From a virus: 64,000 bases of DNA. The notes under the pieces were generated by a model. That model had not been told where the DNA came from. It did no database searches and was given only the letters and a program-made list of their open reading frames with translations. This document shows, piece after piece, positions 24,644-32,996 of the stretch; the stretch's first letter is position 1, and each line of letters opens with the position of its first letter. The stretch covers positions 1-64,000 of IMG/VR virus record IMGVR_UViG_3300032323_000939. The stretch is one strand, 5' to 3'. Position numbers and translations under genes: made by a program.

Positions 24644-25362
24644 TGGGCTGCTCTCATGTCTGAACCAATAATAGGAACTCGTATAAAGGCTTCATGTGCA
24701 AAACTTGCCATGGCTTCCTTGTATTCGGCTTCCCAATTCTCTAACCTAACATTCGTCGTAACGATTGTTGGAAGAGCCTTGTCGTATCTAAGTCGAAGTA
24801 TCTCATCGAATGAGGTGTCATCGTACTTTGAACCGTATTCTTTTCCTAAATCGTCAATTACTAGGATTCTCACATTTAACCAGTCAAACTTAGACCTTCC
24901 ATGGAATCCATCAATCTCGGATATAGATTGTTTCTTATCATCCATATCTGAATCAAAGGTCGCTTTCTTTCTAGATAAGAACTCTGGATAAGTCATGTAA
25001 TAGACGGGTCGTGCACCAAGGCCAAAATCAGAAGCACTCATACCCAGTACCTTTGCAGCATCTGCATCGTTATCTGGGAGATTACGAACAAACTCCATAG
25101 CAGCAACTACTGCGTGTGTTGTCTTACCAATTCCTGGTCCACCATCAAATAGTAAGCCAACACCGTTAACACCGATGTTACCAATCTGCTTAATGACTCT
25201 TCCCTCAACGGAGTCGTTTATCCATGTAGAGACCTCTACTGGAAAATCTCCAGATCTCTTTTCTATATCAGATGGCTCTAACCCCAAGAACCTGCGGGGT
25301 ATGTTTGAATTACGAAGTAACCAGTGCTTCTTTAGAGAAGATAGTTGATTAATGTCATACAC
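24640..25362 (-). CDS. DnaC-like helicase loader ATPase
   Basis: This AAA+ protein has Walker A DGGPGIGKTT (73-82), Walker B ILVIDDLGKE (about 157-166) and sensor I TIVTTNV (about 190-196), matching DnaC/IstB-like loaders in order and size (240 residues). It loads the DnaB-like helicase at the origin. The start is GTG at 25360..25362, preceded by GGGGA. Confidence 0.9.
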   Translation of the reverse strand: MYDINQLSSLKKHWLLRNSNIPRRFLGLEPSDIEKRSGDFPVEVSTWINDSVEGRVIKQIGNIGVNGVGLLFDGGPGIGKTTHAVVAAMEFVRNLPDNDADAAKVLGMSASDFGLGARPVYYMTYPEFLSRKKATFDSDMDDKKQSISEIDGFHGRSKFDWLNVRILVIDDLGKEYGSKYDDTSFDEILRLRYDKALPTIVTTNVRLENWEAEYKEAMASFAHEAFIRVPIIGSDMRAAQ

Positions 25363-25374
25363 TTTTTCCCCACC

Positions 25375-26046
25375 TCATTTGTAGCCTTTTCTAGTCCAAA
25401 AGTTGTCTCTGTAGATGTTCTTACCTAAAGAGTCTAACATAATGTTATGTTCATTTTGCAAATCCTCATTAAACGTCTCTAACTTGACTTCCCAGTTCTC
25501 TCTTTTAAAAGGAAATATTTGATACATAGGTGTTCCTGCTGGGATCACTCCTTCAAAATCTTTTTTAAAATAAAAAGGGATATTACCAATCTGGGTATAC
25601 TGAAATTTATCTGCATCTACAATCCCAGAAATAGTGGTAAAAGGTAAATCTAACCTATTGTGCGGATGAGTAATCAAAACGCTGTAACCTTTAGGTAAAA
25701 CTGGTACCCAATAACTTCTCCAAATAAACTCTTCTTTTAGATAGGAATCTGAAACACTTAGACTAGATATAGTTCGTTTGTTAATCATCTCTAACTCTGA
25801 GTTATTTTCAATTATTAACCTATCTAAATCTTTTTTTACAATAATGTTAGACCAAGTTTGTTGGGTATAGCCAGAAGATAACGTGTCTAAGAATGGCATG
25901 CAAAACTTTAAATTATTAGAGTTAATAACTAAATCTTTTGATTTAGGCAGTTCTCTATACCAATCAGGAATTGAAAACTTAGAAGGAGTCGGTGCTGGGC
26001 ATTGTCTTTTTAAATCCTCGACTCCTTCTCTAAAAACTATTTTCAT
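25375..26046 (-). CDS. Paralogue 1 of a dUTPase-like (beta-clip-like) phage protein family
   Basis: The 223-residue protein shares with the genes at 26671..27384 and 48811..49491 the order: PSKFSIPDWYRE near the N-terminus, FCMPFLDTLSSGY, PKGYSVLITHPHNRLDLPF, TISGIVDADKFQ and FEGVIPAGTPMYQIFPFKRE. The last two resemble the dUTPase/dCTP deaminase pattern GxIDxD...I..G..IaQ. Catalytic residues of dUTPase cannot be confirmed. The family might bind nucleotides or be a structural beta-clip. It lies beside replication genes. Confidence 0.72.
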   Translation of the reverse strand: MKIVFREGVEDLKRQCPAPTPSKFSIPDWYRELPKSKDLVINSNNLKFCMPFLDTLSSGYTQQTWSNIIVKKDLDRLIIENNSELEMINKRTISSLSVSDSYLKEEFIWRSYWVPVLPKGYSVLITHPHNRLDLPFTTISGIVDADKFQYTQIGNIPFYFKKDFEGVIPAGTPMYQIFPFKRENWEVKLETFNEDLQNEHNIMLDSLGKNIYRDNFWTRKGYK

Positions 26047-26050
26047 TTAC

Positions 26051-26197
26051 TTAGATGTCGTCTTCCTCAAACTCAAACTCGTATACTCCACCATACTTCA
26101 TACCTATGTGAAGAAACCAACTACTAATTAAAAGCATTGTGTCGCCAAAAAATCTAAGCAATTTATTATTGGTTGGATAAACTAATCTGCTACTCAT
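26051..26197 (-). CDS. Short hydrophobic-core protein (48 aa)
   Basis: Read from the DNA: ATG at 26195..26197 lies inside the end of the zinc-ribbon frame (eight-base overlap), and TAA at 26051..26053 is followed four bases later by the next start. The product has a hydrophobic stretch (MLLISSWFLHIGM) and an acidic tail (EFEFEEDD). It may be a small membrane-associated peptide. Support is only from tight packing. Confidence 0.5.
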   Translation of the reverse strand: MSSRLVYPTNNKLLRFFGDTMLLISSWFLHIGMKYGGVYEFEFEEDDI

Positions 26198-26339
26198 GTG
26201 GCCCTCTATCTACTATTACTTTCTCCCAATCAGTATTGCACTGATTGCACTTTAAGTCCAATGACATGCTCTCTCTTTCGATAGCGACGCCTTGGCTCTT
26301 ATTCTTACAAGATGGACAGAAGAAACTAAACTCGAGCAT
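26190..26339 (-). CDS. Short zinc-ribbon protein (49 aa)
   Basis: Read from the DNA: ATG 26339 to TAG 26190. The product has FCPSCKNKS (cysteines 8 and 11) and KCNQCNTDW (cysteines 32 and 35), a compact zinc ribbon with the aromatic residue expected after the second knuckle. It fills the gap after the 93-residue gene and overlaps the next short gene. It resembles small transcription-factor-type ribbons; role unknown. Confidence 0.68.
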   Translation of the reverse strand: MLEFSFFCPSCKNKSQGVAIERESMSLDLKCNQCNTDWEKVIVDRGPHE

Positions 26340-26341
26340 AT

Positions 26342-26623
26342 TTACGCTTTGAAGTTTAACTCTCCGCTAAATGAGAGTGGCTTACCTTTTAGGTCTTTTG
26401 CATCTGTAGCCACCATCTTTACGCTCTTGCGTGGAGTTAACTTCTGAACCATCTCCTTGACCCAACGTTTTCCTGCTGATGCGTTAGCCCAAGCAGAATC
26501 AATCATTACATCTACTGCTTCAATACCTTCTTCTTGAACAGTTACAGTTGCCATCCATGCGCCACCTTTAACGTTGTTCTTTGTTAGATCTGCTTTAAAG
26601 ATCTTACTTATTTTTTTAGCCAT
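26342..26623 (-). CDS. Small basic protein of unknown function (93 aa)
   Basis: The frame extends to 26695, but the ATG at 26621..26623 has a GGAG ribosome site about nine bases upstream and avoids overlap with the preceding gene. The product begins MAKKISKIFKADL, shows alternating strands (WMATVTVQEE, AVDVMIDSAW) and a basic helix (KRWVKEMVQKLTPRK). It could be a small alpha/beta nucleic-acid-binding protein. Not recognised. Confidence 0.68.
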   Translation of the reverse strand: MAKKISKIFKADLTKNNVKGGAWMATVTVQEEGIEAVDVMIDSAWANASAGKRWVKEMVQKLTPRKSVKMVATDAKDLKGKPLSFSGELNFKA

Positions 26624-26670
26624 TTTATTTCTCCGATCTTTTGTTGGTTGATTTTTACTGGTAACTAACT

Positions 26671-27384
26671 TTATTGGTAACTTTTCTTTTCCCAAAAGTT
26701 CTTTTTATAAGACCCAATAAATGTCTTCAAAAAAGAATGATATCTTTTATAGTGCTCATCTGGGTTATGTTTAGTAACTTTTGAAGTCCATTTTTCTCTC
26801 TTTATAAAGTTTAATTGACATACAGGAGTTCCTGCTTCAATTACTCCTTCAAAATTTTTCTTTAATAAAAAAGGAAACTTTACTGAAATAAAAAAAGAAT
26901 CACAATCAACTATACCTGTAAGTGTGGTAAATGGTAAATCAAAACGATTTGCAGGATGAGAAAACATCACGCTATAACCTTTAGGAGTACTAATCTGCCA
27001 TTCGTTGTTCCATTTCAAAACTGCGTTATCGTACTCCTCAGTAATTGGAAGTCCATCAAATTGTTCAAAGGAATGGTGTGTCACTAGCGTACTTCCTGTT
27101 CTCCACCTAACAAATGGGCTTCCGTCTTCTGCTCGATCTACATGCAGGTCTTCATTTAAGTAAGCCATGTAACCAGAAGTCAATGCGTCTAAAAATGGTA
27201 CGCATTTTTTCATGGAAACATTTGGCATACCATACTCAAGTGGAAATTTAAGTTTTTTATCGTTATTTGTATACTGCTTTATTGCCACATACCATTTTGG
27301 AATAAATTTTGTAGATGACTTAGGAAACCCATCGGATAAGTAAGCCTCGTTATTGTCTGGAGTAAATACCACCTGTTTACTCAT
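26671..27384 (-). CDS. Paralogue 2 of the dUTPase-like phage protein family
   Basis: The 237-residue protein carries the same motifs as its neighbour at 25375..26046: KCVPFLDALTSGYMAY, TPKGYSVMFSHPANRFDLPF, TLTGIVDCDSFF and FEGVIEAGTPVCQLNFIKRE. The two copies are separated only by three short genes, suggesting local duplication followed by divergence. The ATG at 27384 directly follows the upstream stop. Confidence 0.74.
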   Translation of the reverse strand: MSKQVVFTPDNNEAYLSDGFPKSSTKFIPKWYVAIKQYTNNDKKLKFPLEYGMPNVSMKKCVPFLDALTSGYMAYLNEDLHVDRAEDGSPFVRWRTGSTLVTHHSFEQFDGLPITEEYDNAVLKWNNEWQISTPKGYSVMFSHPANRFDLPFTTLTGIVDCDSFFISVKFPFLLKKNFEGVIEAGTPVCQLNFIKREKWTSKVTKHNPDEHYKRYHSFLKTFIGSYKKNFWEKKSYQ

Positions 27385-28365
27385 TTATTTTCCAATCATC
27401 AATTTCTTTTCATATCGCTCTAGTTGTGCACGTCCAGACATTGAGTTCTGGAATACACGGCCATCACTTGCAGTGAGTGTCCCCATCTTAACCACAGTCT
27501 CTGCTGGGGCGCTAATTTTACCTAAGCCTAAGTTTTCACGGGCCTGGTTTATCCTTTTTCCAAAGGAGGCTAGGAACATCTTGTAGAGGAACGGGGCTTC
27601 GTCACCGACATCTTTGAAGTTACGTTCATCTGCCATAAACAGACGGAGTAACTCTAACTCAATTAGGGCGTTGGTCTGGTATTGGGTTCTGAACTTTGCG
27701 AGTGCTCCACTGAGTTGCTTGACGCTAACTGTTCCAGGGAGTAAGGGATACTTCCTGCCGACACGATAAGAAAACTCTGCAGCGACATCCATTGGGGTCC
27801 ACTCATGCTCTGGTCGCTTTCCCCTAGTCCGAGGATCGGATTTTCTGATCTTGGGCTGTGGCGCATCCTTCGGCTCAACCAATCCAAAACCTGCCAAGTT
27901 GTCTCCATCATCTTCCCATTTTCTCATAGGCACCTTTATTTCTTTAGTGAAACTTTTAGTTTCAATATCTTTTAATTTATTACTATCTTTACTATTAGGT
28001 ACTAATGGCTTATTAGTAATACTGCTACGTGACCTATAGTCATGTGAGGTGCGGACATTTGAGGCCCGCTGCTCTTGGGCTTCTAAAGTCCCAGAAGTCA
28101 CTTGTGGGCTTGTAATGTCCAGCAAGTCCTTGCCACGAAATCCGTTGGCTCTCTTTGTCTTAGTTCTCTTTATGAACCCAGCCTGCTCAAGGGCTAGGAG
28201 GCCTCTACGGACCGTCTTCTCATTGACTCCGCCTGTCTCTATACCAAGTGACTCTGCTGAAGCCTGCAGATGGCCTTCAGAGCCCGATAAGTGGCAGATG
28301 GTGGCAAGTAGTCGGAACTGGTAATCAGTGAGGTTGGCTGAATAAGCCTCTAGCGGGATTCTCAA
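27385..28365 (-). CDS. Winged-helix replication-initiator-like protein
   Basis: The N-terminal 75 residues form a winged helix-turn-helix (LTDYQFRLLATICHL ... EKTVRRGLLALEQAGFI), the arrangement seen in phage replication initiators of the DnaD/O-protein kind. A disordered, charged linker (about 90-190) leads to a helical C-terminal domain (about 195-275). It is the first gene of the replication cluster and probably marks or opens the origin for the DnaC-like loader and DnaB-like helicase. The start is TTG, overlapping the upstream stop as TTGA. Confidence 0.78.
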   Translation of the reverse strand: MRIPLEAYSANLTDYQFRLLATICHLSGSEGHLQASAESLGIETGGVNEKTVRRGLLALEQAGFIKRTKTKRANGFRGKDLLDITSPQVTSGTLEAQEQRASNVRTSHDYRSRSSITNKPLVPNSKDSNKLKDIETKSFTKEIKVPMRKWEDDGDNLAGFGLVEPKDAPQPKIRKSDPRTRGKRPEHEWTPMDVAAEFSYRVGRKYPLLPGTVSVKQLSGALAKFRTQYQTNALIELELLRLFMADERNFKDVGDEAPFLYKMFLASFGKRINQARENLGLGKISAPAETVVKMGTLTASDGRVFQNSMSGRAQLERYEKKLMIGK

Positions 28366-28943
28366 AGGCCATCTTCCTCAAACGGTGATATGTCCTTACT
28401 AGATTCATCCTGCTTAATTCGCTCAGTAATTTCTTCCTGAAGCACGTCCAATACCTGTGACGTTACGTAGTTAGCAAACGCCTCAATAAAACTGTGCATG
28501 TGGTCAAACATCTCATCCCGTATGTCATCGGTCGTATCTTCACGGTAATCCACCTCTATGACATCTAGTCCATCCGATATGTTCCAAGTCTCTAATCCAA
28601 AATCTTCCAGGGCGTGAAGAGCAATGTGAGCCTCAGTGCTCTCATCCCATACAAGAGCAAGTATGTCATTGGGGGTAATGTGTCTCATAATTTCTTTATT
28701 GGGATCAATACAGAAAGTTATATCGTCTGCCTTTACTACTTCTTCAATGGCTCCGTCTTCAGAAAAAAATAACTGAAAAGAAGATTCCTTTTCTAGAATT
28801 GCTTTGAGGGCGCTCTTTACAAACTTGCTGTTACTTATAACTGGTAACAACACTTCTGCATCTGGATACTTTTCTATTAATTCTAGAAGACCATCATAGA
28901 CATCTATGTTTTCTTGAAAACTTAAAACAGCAATCTGAGTCAC
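28362..28943 (-). CDS. Acidic alpha/beta protein of unknown function
   Basis: The 193-residue protein shows a Rossmann-like alternation (QIAVLSF, AEVLLPVIS, ITFCIDP, ILALVWD) and a long acidic helical C-terminus. The pattern would fit nucleotide-binding SLOG-type folds, but no diagnostic glycine motif is present. It starts at GTG 28943 after AAGGAG. Function unknown. Confidence 0.68.
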   Translation of the reverse strand: MTQIAVLSFQENIDVYDGLLELIEKYPDAEVLLPVISNSKFVKSALKAILEKESSFQLFFSEDGAIEEVVKADDITFCIDPNKEIMRHITPNDILALVWDESTEAHIALHALEDFGLETWNISDGLDVIEVDYREDTTDDIRDEMFDHMHSFIEAFANYVTSQVLDVLQEEITERIKQDESSKDISPFEEDGL

Positions 28944-28951
28944 TATGCTCC

Positions 28952-29236
28952 TTATATTAGTCTTGGAAGTCTCGGCGCCTGTACAACCTGTGGCTTATTT
29001 AACCACATCCCAATTACAAGTGAGACAAATGTTGCGGCAGGAACTAGTACAAAGAAATCATAACTTAGTTCTAATTGAACAATCATTCCGCCAAAACTAA
29101 GTGGAAGTGCTAAGTATTTGTTTAGAGTTGGTTTAGTTAAAAACTCTGAAATAAATAAATCTAAGAATTCAATTACGTAGGTAACTGCAAGTCCTGTGAG
29201 TAGTACGGATATTAGTAGGTCAGTCATGGACCGCAT
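28952..29236 (-). CDS. Small membrane protein (possible holin-like)
   Basis: The 94-residue protein has two or three hydrophobic segments: residues about 5-30 (TDLLISVLLTGLAVTYVIEF), about 42-60 and about 62-83 (FFVLVPAATFVSLVIG). An alternative start is the ATG three codons downstream. Between the tail and replication modules such proteins are often holins, but no lysin gene is adjacent, so the role is open. Confidence 0.68.
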   Translation of the reverse strand: MRSMTDLLISVLLTGLAVTYVIEFLDLFISEFLTKPTLNKYLALPLSFGGMIVQLELSYDFFVLVPAATFVSLVIGMWLNKPQVVQAPRLPRLI

Positions 29237-29237
29237 A

Positions 29238-31178
29238 CTACACGGTTAAGTTGGTGTACTCCACTCCCTCATAACTACGGAGCCTCCAGAAGGCATTCAT
29301 AGGCATCCAATCAATTAAGGTTTTTGCCAATCTATCGACCTTTTGTGGCTTATTAGGGTATAGGTGACTGTACGAGTTATCTTCAGTTCCTTCCCATACA
29401 GCACCAAACTCTACAGGTAGGGAGCCGTCAAAGTAATCTGATGCAATAGGGCTCTTCTCAAACTGTATGCAGTCTAAGTAAAAGTCTCCAGCGCCACCAG
29501 AAAACACTATCTCATAAGTAGCCACTGTAGACAAGGTGGCATCCACTAAGTCAGTCGCAGTAAATCGAGACCAGTTACTTATGGTTCCTAATGGATAGAC
29601 ATCTTCATCTTCAACAATGTCGCCTTCGCTATCTCTTCCAATAAAAGTTACTGTTAAATTACTAGTTGTCTTTGCTAATCCAGATGCCGTATAAAAAGTT
29701 CCTACTGTAATTGGCATTCGATTAGAGGTTAATGTCCAAGAACCTGTCGCTGTTATTAAGCCACTTCTTGAACCAGAGAACGCTAAATTAGATACGTCGA
29801 CATTTCGGGCAATTGTTGCAGATCCACTTAGTGTCCAATTGTCTGTTGCATTAACTTCAAAAGATGGATTTTTAATTAAATTTGTTTTTGTTGGATTTAA
29901 AAATATGTCTACAGAACGAGCCTCATCATAAGCAACTGTGTCTCCTTCTTGCATACAGACCTGATCTATGTAGTATGTTCCAGCAGCACTGTAGGCAACA
30001 GTTATGACTGCGTAAGAAGAGTCCTCGTCAGATGTAGCAGTTACACTAGATGATTTCCAAGTGTTGTTAGCGGCTACAGCAGTTGCAGATGTTGCAGTAG
30101 ATGTCGCTGCTCCATCTTTATCGTAGAACCTTACTGAGAGAGTGATGTTTCCAGCACTTGCTGGTGACTTTAATTTACAAGACACTATGTACTCAGTGTC
30201 TGGCGCTACTGGGACACCCTTAGTAATCGGGTTGTCTAATCCAAGAGTCATACTTCCAGATCCTGAAGCAACAACTTTTCCAGTTCTTACTGTATCTATT
30301 TGATTTGTTGCAGAGTCTGGCACCTGCTCAGTTGAAGAGGTAAGTACACCACTTGTTGCAACCCAGTTACCTATTCCTCCATAGAAGGTAGAGTCTTGAA
30401 CTGATAGGAGTAAGTTATCTGACACAGTTATTGTTGGTTCAAAACCAGTAAGTGATTCTACATATGTTTCAATTCCTAGTTTCGTACCTTTACGTGAATA
30501 CATATACAAGGCTTCACGAATTAATCTTTTTCTATTTTTAGTTGGAAGAGATGGCTCTTGAATTAACCCAAAGTTAGATGCCTCTATAGGAAGTAGTTGA
30601 AGAGGGGTCTCTAAGCCAGTATGACGAGGTCGCAACAGATCTAAGAAGGTCAATGACTCCTCAAATGTAAACATTAACCCATCTATAAATTTATATAGAT
30701 CAGAGTTGGTATTTACTGCTCCTAGGGGGGTTTGCTCAGCACTCGTAAATACCCGTGGTAACGTATTCATAAATTTAAGTTGAGCATTATGGTCAGATGG
30801 AATAGTTACATTTATTGATCCAGCAACCCTCCACACATTCTGATCTGTAAATAAAAAGAAGCGGTAATAAGTTTGACGTCCAGAAACAAATGGGACATCA
30901 TTTGGGTTGTCTTCTCCATCAATAAAGTAAGATCTAGAAACAGTTCCTTCTGTAGCGTACTCATCAAAAATTATTACGCCATCTTCTGCTGTCTCAGGAT
31001 AACCCGCTTGATTCCTTACAAGTCTTACTCTAGAAAATTCTCCTCTTGGTGTTTGCCAAGACACTTTAACTTTTGTAAAAGTAAGTACCAATGCAGACAT
31101 TGGTTCAACTGAAAAGGCAAGTTTTGCAAATGCACCATACTTAGATGCACCATAGTAATTTACGCCATATCTAGCCAC
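29238..31178 (-). CDS. Tail/baseplate protein with gpI-like N-terminal part and carbohydrate-binding beta-sandwiches
   Basis: The 646-residue protein has an N-terminal fibronectin-like part (VKVSWQTPRGEFSRVRLVRN), then a P2 gpI-type baseplate segment (LPRVFTSAEQTPLGAVNT, FTFEESLTFLDLLRPRH, YMYSRKGTKLGIETYVESLTG, about 140-240). Two jelly-roll modules of the CBM4/9 type follow, about 255-415 and 425-585 (NLIKNPSFEVNATDNWTLSG). It thus joins the baseplate to sugar-binding domains and may recognise host surface glycans. Start GTG 31178 with AAGGAG upstream. Confidence 0.8.
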   Translation of the reverse strand: MARYGVNYYGASKYGAFAKLAFSVEPMSALVLTFTKVKVSWQTPRGEFSRVRLVRNQAGYPETAEDGVIIFDEYATEGTVSRSYFIDGEDNPNDVPFVSGRQTYYRFFLFTDQNVWRVAGSINVTIPSDHNAQLKFMNTLPRVFTSAEQTPLGAVNTNSDLYKFIDGLMFTFEESLTFLDLLRPRHTGLETPLQLLPIEASNFGLIQEPSLPTKNRKRLIREALYMYSRKGTKLGIETYVESLTGFEPTITVSDNLLLSVQDSTFYGGIGNWVATSGVLTSSTEQVPDSATNQIDTVRTGKVVASGSGSMTLGLDNPITKGVPVAPDTEYIVSCKLKSPASAGNITLSVRFYDKDGAATSTATSATAVAANNTWKSSSVTATSDEDSSYAVITVAYSAAGTYYIDQVCMQEGDTVAYDEARSVDIFLNPTKTNLIKNPSFEVNATDNWTLSGSATIARNVDVSNLAFSGSRSGLITATGSWTLTSNRMPITVGTFYTASGLAKTTSNLTVTFIGRDSEGDIVEDEDVYPLGTISNWSRFTATDLVDATLSTVATYEIVFSGGAGDFYLDCIQFEKSPIASDYFDGSLPVEFGAVWEGTEDNSYSHLYPNKPQKVDRLAKTLIDWMPMNAFWRLRSYEGVEYTNLTV

Positions 31179-31192
31179 AGATTAATTGCTCC

Positions 31193-31579
31193 TTATGCCG
31201 TTAGGTCGCCAGATAGTAACCATTCGTTTGCTGCAATCTTTATTAGACGTGCCTCTGAATACTGACCATTAGTAATGGTATTACCAGACTTTGAACGCAG
31301 AGTTACACCTACAGCCCCAGAAACGGTAACCGCTCCAGTTCCTTTTTGAACAATTAAAATGGTTTGACCTATTACAAAATTGTAAGTTGACTCTGCAGGA
31401 ATAACTAGGCTCATTGCAGAACTACTGTTCATAACTAATGCTTTACCAGCATCAGTTGACAAGATGGTGTAAGGAGTTGTAGTTACATTTCCCACAGTTC
31501 TTTGAAACGGGTCAGCAACCGCAACTGCTAAATCTACCCATTCTGAGCCAGTGTAAACTTGTGCTGACTTGTAGGTCAT
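31193..31579 (-). CDS. Small beta-rich tail protein
   Basis: The ATG at 31577..31579 makes ATGA with the upstream stop and has GGGAGG upstream, so it is preferred over the start at 31639. The 128-residue product has the YTILSTDAGKALVMNSSSAM motif common in phage tail-fibre and tail-tip domains, followed by strands around a VTVSGAVGVTL repeat. It probably decorates or completes the fibre attached to the baseplate. Confidence 0.7.
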   Translation of the reverse strand: MTYKSAQVYTGSEWVDLAVAVADPFQRTVGNVTTTPYTILSTDAGKALVMNSSSAMSLVIPAESTYNFVIGQTILIVQKGTGAVTVSGAVGVTLRSKSGNTITNGQYSEARLIKIAANEWLLSGDLTA

Positions 31580-32229
31580 ACTGCGCCTCCCATAAGAATT
31601 AATATTGGGTCTACCTCTGGAACGTAAGGACTTACCCAAGCAGTATCATAATCACTGCTAGAACTCTTTGCTAGTAATTGACCAGATTCTCCACCTGATG
31701 GAAGACCTGATGAAGTTGTTAGTTGTGCGACATTTGATGTTGAATCAACCCAGATAGTTCCTGCTGGAACAGACGATGGTTGAGATGATGCGTAAACAAT
31801 TGGAACTAATTTCTTATCACTTGTGTAGATTTCGCCAGCAGCATCTACCTTGGATATTACAGTTCCTGCTGAAGTTTGAAATTCAACTAGGTTTGCTGTT
31901 TGACTAGATGCGCCCTTTACAATTAATCCCTTTATTGCGGCGCCAGAGGCCACAATACTTGAGCCACCACTGCGTGACACATAGTCATCATAGACATCTT
32001 TAATGCCATACTCCATATTTGCAAGACGATCTTTTAAGGTGTTCCAGTTTGTAGTGACTACATCAAAAACACCAACCCAACCAGAGCCAGTCTTGATAAA
32101 TGTTCCTAGGTTTGCCTGTAAGGAGTTAACCTCTTCTTGAAGGCTATTTACGTGTTCGGCAAGTACAGTGTCAGTAAAGTCGACCTTTGTAGTAAAGGAC
32201 TTTACCGATGCGGGATATGATGCTGTCAC
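31576..32229 (-). CDS. Trimeric tail fibre-like protein with coiled coil
   Basis: The 217-residue protein has an N-terminal heptad region (VLAEHVNSLQEEVNSLQANLG, about 21-41 in part) and a beta-rich domain with SNVAQLTTSSGLPSGG. Its start is GTG at 32229 after AGGAAG. The coiled coil and the neighbouring baseplate genes indicate a short trimeric fibre or fibre connector. Confidence 0.7.
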   Translation of the reverse strand: MTASYPASVKSFTTKVDFTDTVLAEHVNSLQEEVNSLQANLGTFIKTGSGWVGVFDVVTTNWNTLKDRLANMEYGIKDVYDDYVSRSGGSSIVASGAAIKGLIVKGASSQTANLVEFQTSAGTVISKVDAAGEIYTSDKKLVPIVYASSQPSSVPAGTIWVDSTSNVAQLTTSSGLPSGGESGQLLAKSSSSDYDTAWVSPYVPEVDPILILMGGAV

Positions 32230-32294
32230 TTAACTTCCTCTCAGACCTATCGGTCTATTTTCTCTTGTTTGCCCCTTATTTACTTCCTGAACTC

Positions 32295-32996
32295 CTATGC
32301 GATCTGATTAACCGTCAAAATAATAGATGGGATTCCTGGTCTAGTTGGGCTAGTTTGAGCGCCCTCTGCGTAAAGTCTCATGTCTGTATCTGCGGAGGAC
32401 CAGTTTATTTGAAAATAATCTTTAGCCTTTGCCTTAACGAACCAGTTCCAAGCAGCAACCATTTTCATATTGTTTTTATCAAGTTCAATTCTAGTATTTG
32501 AATTTGGAACATTTGTTCCATTTTTAGAGATCCAAACATCAGCATTGTCATTTCCAGAGTCGGTCTTATCAAATTGAGCAGAAAATTGAATGTTATAGGT
32601 TCCAGAAAATTCAAGAGTTATTCTTGAAGAACTAACTATAGAGACACCCTGGGTTATATCAGTGTTGTTAAATGTCATTATATTTCTAGAGGTAGCACCA
32701 GCGTTAGTCTGTATCTGTGTGCTGTAAAAAGAACCATGAGAAAACATTCCTTGAGGAGTGCCACCAAATTCCCCAATCCATACTGGATAATCTGGGTCCC
32801 CACCAATATAAAATACGTAGACTCCAGAACCTACTTTTGGCGGTCTTTTTGTAGAGAGTACAGGCCAAATCCAATCAGTTGTTTCTGTATCAGTAATTTG
32901 ATTTATAGAAACTTTAATTCTACGTAAATTTTGTGGGTCTTTTATGTTTTTTACAACAGCCCTATAAATTCCGTAATAACGTTTTACGGGGTCCAT
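32295..32996 (-). CDS. Baseplate spike protein with gp5/gpV-like OB-fold and C-terminal jelly-roll
   Basis: Residues 1-90 (YYGIYRAVVKNIKDPQNLRR, VGSGVYVFYIGGDPDYPVWIG) match the OB-fold of gp5/gpV baseplate spike proteins. From about 95 a C1q/TNF-like jelly-roll begins (ITLEFSGTYNIQFSAQFDKT, NADVWISKNGTNV), unusual on a spike and suggestive of binding. The gene overlaps the J-like wedge by one base. Confidence 0.78.
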   Translation of the reverse strand: MDPVKRYYGIYRAVVKNIKDPQNLRRIKVSINQITDTETTDWIWPVLSTKRPPKVGSGVYVFYIGGDPDYPVWIGEFGGTPQGMFSHGSFYSTQIQTNAGATSRNIMTFNNTDITQGVSIVSSSRITLEFSGTYNIQFSAQFDKTDSGNDNADVWISKNGTNVPNSNTRIELDKNNMKMVAAWNWFVKAKAKDYFQINWSSADTDMRLYAEGAQTSPTRPGIPSIILTVNQIA

